The translations under genes were made by a program, and so were the position numbers. DNA of 64,000 nucleotides from Stappia albiluteola (lineage in GTDB: Bacteria > Pseudomonadota > Alphaproteobacteria > Rhizobiales > Stappiaceae): contig NZ_JACFXV010000044.1 of the NCBI RefSeq assembly GCF_014050225.1, positions 62,001-126,000 of the forward strand. Direction: 5' to 3'. Under the pieces are notes generated by a model. The model was given only the letters and a program-made list of their open reading frames with translations. It had not been told where the DNA came from and did not search any database. Every line of letters starts with the position of its first letter. Position 1 is the stretch's first letter. This document shows, in pieces, positions 10,059 through 19,620 of this stretch.

Positions 10059-11891
10059 TCACGCCGCGCGCAGGCCTTGCAGGAAGGTCGCGATCTCGGC
10101 GGCGAGCCGGTCCGCATGCTCGGCGAGGCCTTGCGCGGATCTCAGGCTGGCGGCGGCGGTGTCGCTTGCCGTGTCGGTGACGTCGTGGACGCGCTGCGTG
10201 CTTGCCGAAACGCCTTCCGTCCCCAGCGCGACCTGCTGGACGCTCGCTGCGATTTCCTGCGTTGCCGAGGTCTGTTCCTCAACCGCGCTGGCAATGGTCG
10301 CCGCGATCTCGTCAAGGCCGCGGATCGAGGCCGAAACGCCGGCGATCGCCTCCACCGAAGTGGTGGTCGCCTGCTGGATCGCGGCGATCTGTTCGGAAAT
10401 ATCGGCCGTCGCCCGACCGGTCTGCACCGCCAGGCTCTTGACTTCGCTGGCGACGACGGCGAAGCCCTTGCCGGCATCGCCGGCGCGCGCGGCCTCGATC
10501 GTGGCGTTGAGCGCCAGCAGATTGGTCTGCTCGGCGATGTCGCTGATCAGGCCGACGACGGAGCCGACCCTGGCGGCGGTCTCCGAAAGCGCATTCACCA
10601 GCTGGAGCGTGTGATCGGCCGATGCCGCGGCGCTATTGGCCTTGGACGCGGATTCCACCGCCTGGCGACCGATCTCGCTGACGGAGGCGGCAAGCTCTTC
10701 GGTGGCCGAGGCGACCGCCTGGACGTTGGTGCTGGTCTGCCGGGACGTCGCCGCGACGGAGGTCGATTCCTCCTGAGCCTTCTGGATGGCGTGGCTCAGG
10801 CTCTGCGCCGCCTGGCTCTGCTCGCTGGCGGCACGCTGGACCTCATCGAGGATGACGCCGACCGTACGCTCGAAATTGGCGGCGAGATCGGCCATGACCT
10901 CGCTCTGCCTGCGGGACGCCTCCTGCTTGATGATTTCCTGCTCATCGGCGAGCCGGCGCGTTTCGGTGATCGTATCGCGAAACGTGACGATCGCGTCCGA
11001 AAGCTGTCCGATTTCGTCGCGCCCGGCCGCCGGAATGGGCGTATCGAGGTCGCCTTCCGAGATCCGGCGCAGGGCATTGGCCATCCGCTTCAGCGGCCGG
11101 GTGATCGTCAGCATGGAGACGGTGAGGCTGCCGGCGAGGATCACGAGCACGAAGATCGCGACGAAGGTGAGTATCTTCGTGTTCTGTTCGTCGATTTCCG
11201 TAACGATCGCTTCCGAAGTGGATTGCGAGCGGGCGGACAGTTCCACCTGAAGGGCATCGGCGACGCTGGCGAGGATTTCCGCCGAACGCGACAGCCGCCG
11301 CCTGATGCCCTCCACCTTGACCTGCTCTTCGAAGATGAAGTTGGCGACAGCGCGGTCGAAATCCCCGGACCCGGCAAGCTGGCTGCTGCGCTCGTTCGAC
11401 TGCGCCGCGATTTCGATGGTGCGCGGTACCGTCACGGCGCTGCGCAGGAGGTACCGGTACTGGCGCTGGAGCTCCAGGTCGCCGGTCGCCTCGATCAGGG
11501 CCTCGAAATCCCCGAATGCCTTGAACGTGTCGCTGTAGCGCTCCATCGCCTCGACCAGATGCTTCAGCAATGCGCCGCGCTCGTCGAGATAGGAGGTGTT
11601 CCGGCGCAGCAGCCCGGACTGCTGATTGTCGGCGACCGCCGCGACGGCATCGATCAGCTCGTTGCTGGAAGTGAGCGCCTGCTGGATGAGCGACTGGGAG
11701 GCCGACTGATCGGCTGACTGTTCCGTCAGCCGGCTGAAGCCGTCGTCGATCGTCGACTGCATGGTGCTGGCCTGGAATACGATGGCCGCCGAAAGAAGCA
11801 CGATGGGAAGGAGGGTGAGGAGGGCGACGCGCGCGTCGATGCCCATGAGGCGGCGCAGGCCGCCAAGCTGGGAAGTTGCGGAAGTGGGCAT
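10059..11891 (-). CDS. Methyl-accepting chemotaxis protein
   Basis: This 610-residue membrane chemoreceptor has a first membrane segment at about residues 20-42. A helical periplasmic sensing region of roughly 250 residues follows, then a second membrane segment ([19 protein letters not shown]). After it come a HAMP domain ([20 protein letters not shown]) and the cytoplasmic signalling domain. The hairpin tip that contacts CheA/CheW reads [20 protein letters not shown], followed by [18 protein letters not shown]. There is no C-terminal NWETF tether. The frame extends to 12035, but ATG 11891 ([11 protein letters not shown]) fits the membrane topology and starts 20 bases after the preceding gene. 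The ligand cannot be told. No che genes are in the window. Confidence 0.92.
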   Translation of the reverse strand: MPTSATSQLGGLRRLMGIDARVALLTLLPIVLLSAAIVFQASTMQSTIDDGFSRLTEQSADQSASQSLIQQALTSSNELIDAVAAVADNQQSGLLRRNTSYLDERGALLKHLVEAMERYSDTFKAFGDFEALIEATGDLELQRQYRYLLRSAVTVPRTIEIAAQSNERSSQLAGSGDFDRAVANFIFEEQVKVEGIRRRLSRSAEILASVADALQVELSARSQSTSEAIVTEIDEQNTKILTFVAIFVLVILAGSLTVSMLTITRPLKRMANALRRISEGDLDTPIPAAGRDEIGQLSDAIVTFRDTITETRRLADEQEIIKQEASRRQSEVMADLAANFERTVGVILDEVQRAASEQSQAAQSLSHAIQKAQEESTSVAATSRQTSTNVQAVASATEELAASVSEIGRQAVESASKANSAAASADHTLQLVNALSETAARVGSVVGLISDIAEQTNLLALNATIEAARAGDAGKGFAVVASEVKSLAVQTGRATADISEQIAAIQQATTTSVEAIAGVSASIRGLDEIAATIASAVEEQTSATQEIAASVQQVALGTEGVSASTQRVHDVTDTASDTAAASLRSAQGLAEHADRLAAEIATFLQGLRAA

Positions 11892-11910
11892 GGATACTGG
11901 AAGCTCCGGT

Positions 11911-12834
11911 CTATCGGGTTGCCGCGATAGCGGCCAGCTGCGCGCGCGCATGGGCGATGGCGTTTTGCGTGTCCGCCGGTGTCTTGCCCGCCTGGGGCGG
12001 GGAGGGTTCGAGCGGGTCGCGATTGCCGAGCGCAACGCTGAGCGAATAGACGTCGGCGAGCGCGAATTGCGTGGCGAGAAGCACGTCCGCCGGCTTGACG
12101 GGCTGGCCTGCCGCCGGCACGGGCGGCGTCGCGACGCCCTGCGGCAGCGCGAGGTCCGGACGTTCGGCCGAAATGCGCTCGAGATCGGCGATGAAGGAAA
12201 TGGCCTCCGCGAGGGCGTCTTTCGGCTGTGCGCTGGTCACCGTGGGGGCGTCGACATCCGTCGTCGCGCCGCGCAGCTTCGCCACTTTCGCCAGCTGGGC
12301 ATCGAGACCGAGGGCTGCGCGGTAGACGTCGTTGGGAAGGACCGGCGGGACGCCGAGATGTTCCAGGGACGCATTGATGGCCCGAAGGCGGGCAAGCACA
12401 TCGTGCGGCCCGCGCCCGTCCTCCCGCGCCGGCAGGGCGGTATCGAAGGTCACGCTGTAAACGGGAGCAAGCTCCGCGAGATCACGCGTGGCGGCTTCCA
12501 GCACGTCGACGACATGGCCCGGCGTCGCCTGCTCGGGCGGAAGGTCGGGAGCCGGGTTTTCCGGCAGTCCGTTAAGGGACCGCAGGGTCTGCACCCGCTC
12601 GAAGACATCGACCGCGAGCCTGAGCACATGACGGGGCTTGCTGGCGACGGGTTCCGGATCCGCCGCCAGCTTCTCCGGCAGCAGATCCTCGGCGAGAAGG
12701 GACGCGACCATGGTCTTGAGACGGGTCGCGCGCTGGTAGGCGTCGGCGGGAGTGTAGTCGGCGGCAAGTGCGAAGGTGGCCGTGCCAACGAACACCAAGG
12801 CAGCCAGGAAGGGCTGGAGACAGGGGGCGCGCAT
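11911..12834 (-). CDS. Secreted repeat protein of unknown function, paired with the chemoreceptor
   Basis: The product has 307 residues and I do not recognise a family. It starts with a clear signal peptide ([20 protein letters not shown], then FALAAD), so the mature form is probably periplasmic. The mature part is made of helical blocks that begin with a PxDV or PxDA turn ([60 protein letters not shown]), spaced roughly 35-60 residues. No cysteine-rich or enzymatic motif is seen. It lies 19 bases upstream of the chemoreceptor gene on the same strand. A periplasmic ligand-binding or adaptor partner for that receptor is a reasonable guess but only inferred from position. Confidence 0.8.
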   Translation of the reverse strand: MRAPCLQPFLAALVFVGTATFALAADYTPADAYQRATRLKTMVASLLAEDLLPEKLAADPEPVASKPRHVLRLAVDVFERVQTLRSLNGLPENPAPDLPPEQATPGHVVDVLEAATRDLAELAPVYSVTFDTALPAREDGRGPHDVLARLRAINASLEHLGVPPVLPNDVYRAALGLDAQLAKVAKLRGATTDVDAPTVTSAQPKDALAEAISFIADLERISAERPDLALPQGVATPPVPAAGQPVKPADVLLATQFALADVYSLSVALGNRDPLEPSPPQAGKTPADTQNAIAHARAQLAAIAATR

Positions 12835-13315
12835 ACGAACCTCTTTTGGGCTGTCGCCTGCATGGCGTCTGCGAATATCCCTGCAATCAAGCGTTGCTGC
12901 CGTGTATGAGTAGTTAACGCAATGGAGATTTTCCGGAATTTTAAAATGTTCAGCATTTATACGTATTTGCTGACTTCCAGAAGAATCTGACGCAAGGCAA
13001 TATCAATCTAAAGTTGAATTTCAATTCCGTCGTCGCAGGGGAACCGCGGCTTTCCAGGCGCCAATTGCATCCCGCGCGCAAGCCTCTTCGCTGCCGCATC
13101 ACGTCGCGACGTTGCGGAGAAGCCAGCCGACGATCCGGTTGATGAGACGATGCAGCAATGTGCCGGCCAGGCCGCATGGCGGGATGAAGGTGAGGTCGCG
13201 TTCTCCTGCCAACGATTCGGGCGAAACGGCAATCGCTCGACGAGGCATTATCCCATGGCAGCGGCAAAGAGATGTGCGGCGATGACCGCGGCGGCGCACG
13301 CCACGGTCTGCGGCA
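12835..13315. other. Gene-free stretch between the receptor pair and the soluble receptor-like gene
   Basis: Short frames on both strands have no family features or good ribosome sites. The first 190 bases (12835-13025) are noticeably AT-richer than the surroundings and probably hold the promoter of the 307-residue gene. I see no recognisable RNA or repeat. Confidence 0.5.
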
Positions 13316-14047
13316 TCAGGCGACCTTTGTGGAAATATTGCGCACGATCAGCTTCGATGACTCGCCGATCTCGTCCGAGATCTTTTTCAGCTCATCCGTC
13401 AGGGCGCCGAACTCCCGTCCGTAGTCGCCGGCCCGGATGGAGGAGATCTTCGCGTTGAAGGCGACAAGGCGAGACATGTGCGCCGATTTCTGGATCTGGC
13501 CCAGGGCGGACAGGACAGCGGCAGTTTCCGCCGCGCGCCGTTCGTCGCTGCGCTTGTTGAAGTCCAGGAAGTCGCCCTCGAGCGCGGCGACGACCGATTG
13601 CAGGACCTTCAGCAGGTCCGACTTGATGAAATCGACGAAACGCAGAAATTCGGCGAGGTCATATGCACCTCCACCCGTTATCAGGCGGCCGTAATGACAG
13701 CAGCGTTCGCAGAAATGTTCGATTGTTTGATTGCCGCGCGCCGTTCCGAAAAGCAGGTCGCGCACCTTTCCGGAAAAGAGTTTCGGGATGCCGGTTTCGC
13801 GGTTTCCCTCCACCAGGGTGCGGTGAGCGGCGCGGAAATCGTCCGCCGTCTTGCCGAACGCCTCGATATCATCATCGGAGGGCGGCATGCCGGCCTGTTG
13901 CAGGGCGTGGAATTGCAGCAGGAACAGGCCCGCGCGCTGCGACAGCATGCGCTGGCGGCCGGCCAGGTTGATGAGAGAGGCGAAGACCGGGGCGCTGAGC
14001 GCGGCATCTTCGGGCAGTCCGGTGTCCTTGGCGTGTATCGTGTTCAT
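13316..14047 (-). CDS. Soluble receptor-like protein with RQRMLSQR motif and minimal chemoreceptor hairpin
   Basis: The 243-residue product has no signal peptide or membrane segment. Residues 26-50 match the start of the PilJ/NarX-type helical sensor module (LINLAGRQRMLSQRAGLFLL), which in known proteins lies in the periplasm between two membrane segments. Cys113, Cys116 and Cys117 (FCERCCHYG) sit in the middle. Residues 190-222 resemble the tip of a chemoreceptor signalling hairpin: LVAFNAKISSIRAGDYGREF is the counterpart of [20 protein letters not shown]. The long adaptation and HAMP regions are absent. It probably acts as a cytoplasmic receptor or a CheA/CheW decoy; this is inference. It lies 135 bases after a truncated haemoglobin gene on the same strand. 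Confidence 0.75.
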   Translation of the reverse strand: MNTIHAKDTGLPEDAALSAPVFASLINLAGRQRMLSQRAGLFLLQFHALQQAGMPPSDDDIEAFGKTADDFRAAHRTLVEGNRETGIPKLFSGKVRDLLFGTARGNQTIEHFCERCCHYGRLITGGGAYDLAEFLRFVDFIKSDLLKVLQSVVAALEGDFLDFNKRSDERRAAETAAVLSALGQIQKSAHMSRLVAFNAKISSIRAGDYGREFGALTDELKKISDEIGESSKLIVRNISTKVA

Positions 14048-14182
14048 GCGAAGTTCGATCCCGGCAAAGTCGCCTGAACTGCTATGGAACGTCCCGCATG
14101 ACGGCTTCCTCCTGCGGGCCCGGCGAAAGCGAACGCGCCGCGGCGGGGAGCATATCGATCCCCCCGCCGCGACAGGTTTGTC

Positions 14183-14554
14183 TTACTCGGCCGCGACCGC
14201 AGGGCGGTTCAGCACATCGTTGCGGGTCGTTTCAACCACTGCGAGAATTTCGGCGATGATGGAATCCGACACCGAAAGCTCGGCCAGCGTGGACTGAAGG
14301 TGTTCTGCAACCTTGTTGAAGTGCTCGTCGGTAAGGTTGAGATCCTTGTGCGAGCTGCGAAGATCCCTGCCGCTATAGGTGCTTTCGCCACCAAGAGCGT
14401 AGTACAGGAACGTACGCATCTTCATTTTTTGTTTCTGGACGTCCATGTTGTCAAAGAAATGACTCAGGCTATTATCATCAAGTATTTTCTTGTAGAAAAT
14501 TTCTACAGCGGCATTTACGGGTTCTTTTCCGCCGATTGCTTCATAAAGCGACAT
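14183..14554 (-). CDS. Group I truncated haemoglobin
   Basis: This 123-residue two-over-two globin binds haem and would handle O2 or NO in the cytoplasm. It begins MSLYEAIGGKEPVNAAVEIFYKK, with the B10 Tyr (Tyr21). The proximal His is His69 in SSHKDLNLTDEHF, and the GG turn after the E helix is present. The frame runs open to 14806, but ATG 14554 has an aaaggtg ribosome site and gives the family length. The C-terminal ten residues are Ala-rich. Its gene precedes the soluble receptor-like gene, so a haem-gas or redox sensing link is possible but not shown. Confidence 0.9.
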   Translation of the reverse strand: MSLYEAIGGKEPVNAAVEIFYKKILDDNSLSHFFDNMDVQKQKMKMRTFLYYALGGESTYSGRDLRSSHKDLNLTDEHFNKVAEHLQSTLAELSVSDSIIAEILAVVETTRNDVLNRPAVAAE

Positions 14555-14995
14555 CAACGCACCTTTCTGTTTCAAACGTTGTGAACAATGGATAATGCGG
14601 ACAGTTAAGGAATCGCTATGGTAAAAAGCCGCAGTCTGTTCGGATGCGGGGAATGCTGGCGCGACGCCGTCTGCGGATTTCCTCTCTTTCGCACTGCAAC
14701 ATATTGGCAACGCGGCGTCACTTTTGTGCGCAATGGTTGTGTTACTAACTGACCGGCAAGAAACCGAAAATTTTTCTCGAAGACGCGGGACCGGCGGCCG
14801 GCGCAAGCGCCGGCGCGGGACCGGCCTTTCGATCTTTTGTCACTGAATGTTCATTTGAACGCCATCGTACTTTCATCTGAAAACCGTTTGGTGCTATTCA
14901 AGATCATTCACCAAGCTCGGCCGATCGGGCGAGGAGACGGCAATCCGCCGGTTTGATCGAGGGCCTGTTGAATCCGTTTAATCAGGGAGGTTGAG
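14555..14995. other. Divergent regulatory region between the globin gene and ugpB
   Basis: No gene is seen in these 441 bases. It contains a GC-rich perfect inverted repeat at 14797-14814 and the PHO-box-like array listed separately. The ugpB ribosome site (caggg agg) lies just before 14996. The promoter of the globin gene must lie in its left part. Confidence 0.6.
14837..14876 (+). promoter_or_regulatory. Possible phased PHO-box array upstream of ugpB
   Basis: Four heptamers start exactly 11 bases apart: TTGTCAC (14837), TGTTCAT (14848), ACGCCAT (14859) and CTTTCAT (14870). All end in CAC or CAT, like the PhoB half-site CTGTCAT. The spacing of 7+4 matches known PHO boxes. The two middle copies are weak. 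The best -10 candidate, TATTCA at 14895, is further away than usual. Confidence 0.5.
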
Positions 14996-16312
14996 ATGTC
15001 TTATCGCACAGCGATCAGAAGCCTGTTCGCCGCTACGGCGCTGGCAAGCATGTCCACGGCGTCCTTCGCCGCGACCGAAATCGAGTGGTGGCACGCCATG
15101 GGCGGCGAGCTTGGCCAGAAGGTCGAGGAAATCGCCGCGAACTTCAACAAGTCGCAGTCGGACTATGTGGTGAAGGCCGTCTACAAGGGTGACTACACCC
15201 AGACGATGACGGCGGCGATCGCCGCGTTCCGCGCCAAGCAGCAGCCGCATATCGTGCAGGTCTTCGAGGTCGGAACCGCCACGATGATGGCCGCCAAAGG
15301 CGCCGTCTATCCGGTCTACCAGCTGATGCAGGATGCCGGCGAGCCGTTCGACCAGTCGGGCTTCCTCCAGCCGGTGATCGGCTACTACACCGACGCGGAC
15401 GGTCACATGCTGTCCATGCCGTTCAATTCCTCGACGCCGGTGCTCTACTACAACCAGGACCTCTTCGAGAAGGCCGGCATCGCCGAAGCGCCGAAGACCT
15501 GGCCGGAGATGGGCGAGGCTGCCAAGAAGCTCCAGGCGGCCGGCGTCACCTGCGGCTTCACTACCGGCTGGCAGTCCTGGATCCAGCTCGAGAACTTCTC
15601 GGCCTGGCACAACGTTCCCTTCGCCACCAAGGCGAACGGCTTCGGCGGCCTCGACACCGAACTCGTCTTCAATTCGCCGCTGCATGTGAAGCATATCGGC
15701 CAGTTCGGCGACTGGCAGAAGACCAAGGCCTTCGACTACGGCGGGCGCCGGTCGGATTCCGCGCCGAAGTTCTATTCGGGCGAATGCGCCATGTACATGA
15801 ACTCCTCGGCGGGCCGCGCGGGCGTGATCGCCAACATGAAGGACGTCAAGGTGGGCGTCGCCCAGCTGCCGTACTGGCCGGACGTGGCCGGCGCGCCGCA
15901 GAACTCCATCATCGGCGGCGCGACGCTGTGGGTGCTGCAGGGGCATGAAAGCGAAGAGTACAAGGGTGTGGCGAAGTTCTTCACCTATCTCTCTTCCGCC
16001 GAAGTGCAGGCCGACTGGCACCAGTTCACCGGCTACCTGCCGATCACCACGGCCGCCTACGAGCTGACCAAGAGCCAGGGCTACTACGACAAGAACCCGG
16101 GCGCGGATGTCGGCATCAAGCAGATGACCGGCAAGGCCCCGACCGAAAACTCCAAGGGCCTGCGTCTCGGTAACTTCACCCAGATCCGCGACATCATCAA
16201 CGAAGAGCTGGAACTGGTCTGGTCGGGCGAGAAGACCGCCGAGCAGGCGCTTAACACGGCTGTCGAACGCGGCAACAAGCTGCTGCGCGATTTCGAAAAG
16301 GCCAACAACTGA
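14996..16312 (+). CDS. ugpB: Glycerol-3-phosphate ABC transporter, substrate-binding protein
   Basis: UgpB captures sn-glycerol-3-phosphate (and glycerophosphodiesters in known homologues) in the periplasm and hands it to UgpAE. The 438-residue protein has a signal peptide ending at about residue 25 (MSTASFAATEIEWWHAMGG). It keeps the family pattern: WWHAMGGELG, the DYTQTMTAAIAAFRAKQQP helix, SMPFNSSTPVLYYN, and FTTGWQSWIQLENFSAWHN. The start has a strong ribosome site (agggaggttgag). It is the first gene of ugpBAEC. Two hairpins separate it from ugpA. A PHO-box-like array upstream fits phosphate control. Confidence 0.96.
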   Translation: MSYRTAIRSLFAATALASMSTASFAATEIEWWHAMGGELGQKVEEIAANFNKSQSDYVVKAVYKGDYTQTMTAAIAAFRAKQQPHIVQVFEVGTATMMAAKGAVYPVYQLMQDAGEPFDQSGFLQPVIGYYTDADGHMLSMPFNSSTPVLYYNQDLFEKAGIAEAPKTWPEMGEAAKKLQAAGVTCGFTTGWQSWIQLENFSAWHNVPFATKANGFGGLDTELVFNSPLHVKHIGQFGDWQKTKAFDYGGRRSDSAPKFYSGECAMYMNSSAGRAGVIANMKDVKVGVAQLPYWPDVAGAPQNSIIGGATLWVLQGHESEEYKGVAKFFTYLSSAEVQADWHQFTGYLPITTAAYELTKSQGYYDKNPGADVGIKQMTGKAPTENSKGLRLGNFTQIRDIINEELELVWSGEKTAEQALNTAVERGNKLLRDFEKANN

Positions 16313-16430
16313 CGCCGGACTGCGAGTGACGGCGAACTCCCTAGCGTGAGGTGCGGGGGGAACCGGCAGGGGGCGCATGGTCGCCTGCCGCCGGTTCCTT
16401 CTCTCCTCGCAGCGCCGTCATCTCCCGAGG

Positions 16431-16459
16431 CCGCCCCGCGCGCTGACAGCGCGGGGCGG
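16431..16459 (+). terminator. Intercistronic hairpin 1 between ugpB and ugpA
   Basis: An 11-base perfect stem, 16431-16441 with 16449-16459, has a seven-base loop. No T-run follows, which suits partial termination or mRNA end protection that raises UgpB over the membrane subunits. Confidence 0.6.
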
Positions 16460-16492
16460 TTCGGCCAGCCGGCAAACCACAAGAAAAAACGA

Positions 16493-16508
16493 CCCGCCGA
16501 AAGGCGGG
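16493..16508 (+). terminator. Intercistronic hairpin 2 between ugpB and ugpA
   Basis: A six-base stem cccgcc/ggcggg has a gaaa tetraloop and is preceded by an A-rich stretch. It is the second hairpin in the 221-base ugpB-ugpA gap. Confidence 0.5.
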
Positions 16509-16533
16509 CAGGTCACGTGAAAGCGGCGGTTCA

Positions 16534-17418
16534 ATGCAAACCAAGCGCATAACGTTCAAGGCCAAGGGGCTGCCCTATCTGCTGGTCGCGCCGCAGCTTG
16601 CGGTGACGCTTGTCTTCTTCATCTGGCCGGCCAGCCAGGCGCTCTACCAGTCGGTGCTGCAGCAGGATGCCTTCGGCCTGAGGACGGAATTCGTCGGGCT
16701 GGCGAATTTCGAGAACCTGTTCGCCGACCCCCTGTATCTTGCATCGTTCAAGGTAACGATGGTTTTCAGCTTCGGCACCACGTTCCTGTCCATGGGCGTC
16801 GCGCTGATGCTGGCGGTGATGGCCGACCGCGTCATCAAGGGGGCCACGGGCTACAAGACCTTCCTTATCTGGCCCTATGCGGTCGCCCCCGCGGTGGCGG
16901 GCGTGCTGTGGTGGTTCATGTTCAATCCGACGATCGGCGTCGCGGCCTATGCCATCCGCCAGATGGGATATGACTGGAACCACACGATCGACGGCAACGA
17001 CGCGCTCATCCTGATCATCATCGCGGCCGCCTGGAAGCAGATCTCCTACAATTTCCTGTTCTTCCTGGCCGGTCTGCAGTCCATTCCCCGCTCGCTGATC
17101 GAGGCGGCCGCCATCGACGGGGCGAGCCCGTTCAAGCGTTTCTGGACGATCGTGTTTCCGCTGCTGTCGCCGACCAGCTTCTTCCTGCTGGTGGTGAACA
17201 TGGTCTACGCCTTCTTCGATACGTTCAGCGTCGTACATGCGACGACCGCAGGCGGCCCCGGGCAATCGACCTCGATCCTCGTCTACAAGGTCTGGCGCGA
17301 CGCCTTCGAAAGCCTGGATCTGGGCGGTTCGGCGGCGCAGTCGGTGATCCTGATGCTGATCGTGATCGCACTGACCGTGATCCAGTTCCGCTACATAGAG
17401 CGCAAAGTCGAATACTGA
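16534..17418 (+). CDS. ugpA: Glycerol-3-phosphate ABC transporter permease UgpA
   Basis: This is one of the two inner-membrane channel subunits of the Ugp importer. It has 294 residues and six hydrophobic segments. The EAA coupling loop that docks on the ATPase reads [15 protein letters not shown] at about residues 190-204. The [20 protein letters not shown] start is typical of this subfamily. It begins with ATG at 16534 after a 221-base gap holding two hairpins. ugpE follows after nine bases. Confidence 0.95.
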   Translation: MQTKRITFKAKGLPYLLVAPQLAVTLVFFIWPASQALYQSVLQQDAFGLRTEFVGLANFENLFADPLYLASFKVTMVFSFGTTFLSMGVALMLAVMADRVIKGATGYKTFLIWPYAVAPAVAGVLWWFMFNPTIGVAAYAIRQMGYDWNHTIDGNDALILIIIAAAWKQISYNFLFFLAGLQSIPRSLIEAAAIDGASPFKRFWTIVFPLLSPTSFFLLVVNMVYAFFDTFSVVHATTAGGPGQSTSILVYKVWRDAFESLDLGGSAAQSVILMLIVIALTVIQFRYIERKVEY

Positions 17419-17427
17419 GGCAGGATA

Positions 17428-18276
17428 ATGGTAGAAAACCGCCCCTGGCTGACGTTCTTCAGCCATTTCATCCTGCTCGCCGGCGTGGTGATCGTGCTGT
17501 TTCCGGTGTGGGTCGCCTTCGTCGCCTCGACCCACGACCCGAGGGACATGCTGTCCGGCGTCGTGCCGCTATGGCCCGGCGACCGCTTCATCCAGAACTA
17601 TTACGAGATCTTCGTGGAAGGTATGGCCAAGGCCGGCGCGCCGCCGATCGGCCTGTTGATGATGAACAGCCTCATCATGGCGCTGGCGATTGCCATCGGA
17701 AAGATCGCGATCTCCATCATCTCGGCGTTCGCGATCGTCTATTTCCGCTTTCCGCTGCGCGTGCTGTTCTTCTGGCTGATCTTCATCACATTGATGCTGC
17801 CGGTGGAAGTGCGCATCCTGCCGACCTTCGAGGTGACGGCGGGGCTCGGCCTGCTCAACAGCTATACCGGCCTGACCCTGCCGCTGATCGCGAGCGCGAC
17901 GGCAACGTTCCTGTTCCGCCAGTTCTACATGACGATCCCGGAGGAATTGTCGGAAGCCGCGCGCATCGACGGCGCCGGCCCGATGAAATTCTTCCGCGAC
18001 ATCCTGCTGCCGCTGTCGCGCACCAATATCGCCGGGCTGTTCGTCATCCTCTTCATCTATGGCTGGAACCAGTATCTCTGGCCCCTGCTGGTGACGACGG
18101 ACGAAGGCTACTACACGATCGTCATCAGCATTCAGCGCATGGTGAGCGTGCCCGATTCCGAGCCTCTGTGGCACGTGATCATGGCAACCGTGATCCTGGC
18201 GATGATCCCGCCGGTGCTCGTGGTGGTGTTCATGCAGCGCCTGTTCATCAAGGGCCTCGTTGAGACGGAGAAATAA
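17428..18276 (+). CDS. ugpE: Glycerol-3-phosphate ABC transporter permease UgpE
   Basis: This is the second channel subunit of the importer, with 282 residues and six membrane segments. Its EAA loop reads EAARIDGAGPMKFF at about residues 176-189. The ISIQRMVSVPDSEPLWHV region near the C-terminus matches other UgpE proteins. The gene starts nine bases after ugpA (aggataATG gives the ribosome site) and ends six bases before ugpC, so all are in one transcript. Confidence 0.95.
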   Translation: MVENRPWLTFFSHFILLAGVVIVLFPVWVAFVASTHDPRDMLSGVVPLWPGDRFIQNYYEIFVEGMAKAGAPPIGLLMMNSLIMALAIAIGKIAISIISAFAIVYFRFPLRVLFFWLIFITLMLPVEVRILPTFEVTAGLGLLNSYTGLTLPLIASATATFLFRQFYMTIPEELSEAARIDGAGPMKFFRDILLPLSRTNIAGLFVILFIYGWNQYLWPLLVTTDEGYYTIVISIQRMVSVPDSEPLWHVIMATVILAMIPPVLVVVFMQRLFIKGLVETEK

Positions 18277-18282
18277 GAAGAC

Positions 18283-19365
18283 ATGGCAACCATCCTTCTC
18301 GATCAGGTCCGCAAGGTCTATGCGGGCAACGTGGAAGCGGTCAAAGGCGTGTCAATCGACATCGCCGATGGCGAGTTCATCGTGCTCGTCGGTCCTTCGG
18401 GCTGCGGCAAATCCACGCTTCTGCGGATGATCGCCGGCCTTGAGGAAATCTCGGGCGGCGAAATCCACATCGGCGATCGCGTCGTCAACAACGTGGAGCC
18501 GGCCGACCGCGACATCGCGATGGTGTTCCAGAACTACGCGCTCTATCCGCACATGTCGGTCTACGACAATCTCGCCTACGGCCTGCGCAATCGCGGCGTG
18601 GCGAAGGGGGAGATCGACAGCCGCGTGAAGGAAGCCGCGCGCATCCTGGAGATCGGCACGTTCCTCGACCGCAAGCCGCGCCAGCTTTCCGGCGGCCAGC
18701 GCCAGCGCGTCGCCATGGGCCGCGCCATCGTCCGCCAGCCCGCAGCCTTCCTCTTCGACGAGCCGCTGTCCAACCTCGACGCCAAGCTGCGCGTGCAGAT
18801 GCGCATCGAGATCAAGCGGCTGCAAAAGGCGCTCGGCACCACGAGCGTCTATGTGACCCACGACCAGTTGGAAGCGATGACGCTCGCCAACCGCCTCGTG
18901 GTGCTGAACCACGGCCGCATCGAGCAGATCGGCACGCCGCTGGACGTCTACGAAGCGCCGGCGACGACTTTCGTGGCCGGTTTCATCGGTTCGCCGGCGA
19001 TGAACCTCATTCCCGTCAAGGCGAAGGAGGGCGGGCTCGCGCTCGAGACCGGCGAAGGCCTCCTTGCACCCAACGGCCACGGCGTCGCGCAGGCGATCCT
19101 GGGTGTGCGCCCGGAGGATCTGGTGCTTGCGACCGACGGCGTCGCGGCGCCAGGCGGGCTGTCGCTGGAGATGACGGTGATCGCCGTCGAGCCGGTCGGC
19201 GCGGAGAGCTACGTTCACGGCACGGTCGAGGGGCTGAAGGACGACATCGTCATGCGTGCCGGCCCGAAGACGGACTATGCGCCGGGCTCCAGGCTGAAGC
19301 TCACCGCGGTACCCGAGAAGCTCCATATCTTCGACGCGCAGACCGGCGCGAGGCTCAACGCCTGA
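18283..19365 (+). CDS. ugpC: Glycerol-3-phosphate ABC transporter ATPase
   Basis: This cytoplasmic ATPase of the MalK/UgpC group powers the Ugp importer. It has 360 residues. Walker A is GPSGCGKST near residues 37-45, the Q-loop is [13 protein letters not shown], and the signature is [14 protein letters not shown]. Walker B is [13 protein letters not shown] and the switch His is in VTHDQ. From about residue 235 a TOBE/OB regulatory domain follows. The product is probably interchangeable with other MalK-type ATPases, as known for this group. It is last in the operon; no ugpQ follows. A terminator lies at 19392-19426. Confidence 0.95.
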   Translation: MATILLDQVRKVYAGNVEAVKGVSIDIADGEFIVLVGPSGCGKSTLLRMIAGLEEISGGEIHIGDRVVNNVEPADRDIAMVFQNYALYPHMSVYDNLAYGLRNRGVAKGEIDSRVKEAARILEIGTFLDRKPRQLSGGQRQRVAMGRAIVRQPAAFLFDEPLSNLDAKLRVQMRIEIKRLQKALGTTSVYVTHDQLEAMTLANRLVVLNHGRIEQIGTPLDVYEAPATTFVAGFIGSPAMNLIPVKAKEGGLALETGEGLLAPNGHGVAQAILGVRPEDLVLATDGVAAPGGLSLEMTVIAVEPVGAESYVHGTVEGLKDDIVMRAGPKTDYAPGSRLKLTAVPEKLHIFDAQTGARLNA

Positions 19366-19391
19366 GGGACGGCGAGGGAGCGGAGAATATG

Positions 19392-19426
19392 ATGGCGGCG
19401 CGGGCGGCTACCTGCGCCGCCATTTT
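19392..19426 (+). terminator. Terminator after ugpC
   Basis: The ten-base stem atggcggcgc/gcgccgccat has a 12-base loop and a short T-run. It lies 26 bases after the ugpC stop. Confidence 0.75.
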
Positions 19427-19620
19427 GCATTTCGGCGATCGGCAGGTCCTGCCTGCGATTGCCGGCGTTCTTGAAACTCCTGCTGCAAGCCGCCATATCT
19501 TGTTCAACGGGGTCGAGTACCCCAGCCGGATGCCGCTGAAGGGTCCGGGTGTATGAGTAGGCCGCTTTCCCAAGGGAGGCGGCCAGCGGGTTCGGTGACG
19601 GATCCCTTTGAATACGGGCC

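Noticed and set aside
13008-13299. Several short frames between the receptor genes
   Set aside because: They overlap each other in different frames, are Arg/Ser-rich as expected for random GC-rich DNA, and lack ribosome sites.
14579-14588. Palindrome TTGTGAACAA upstream of the globin gene as an FNR/NnrR-type site
   Set aside because: It is short and does not match the TTGAT-N4-ATCAA pattern well enough to support an oxygen or NO regulator.
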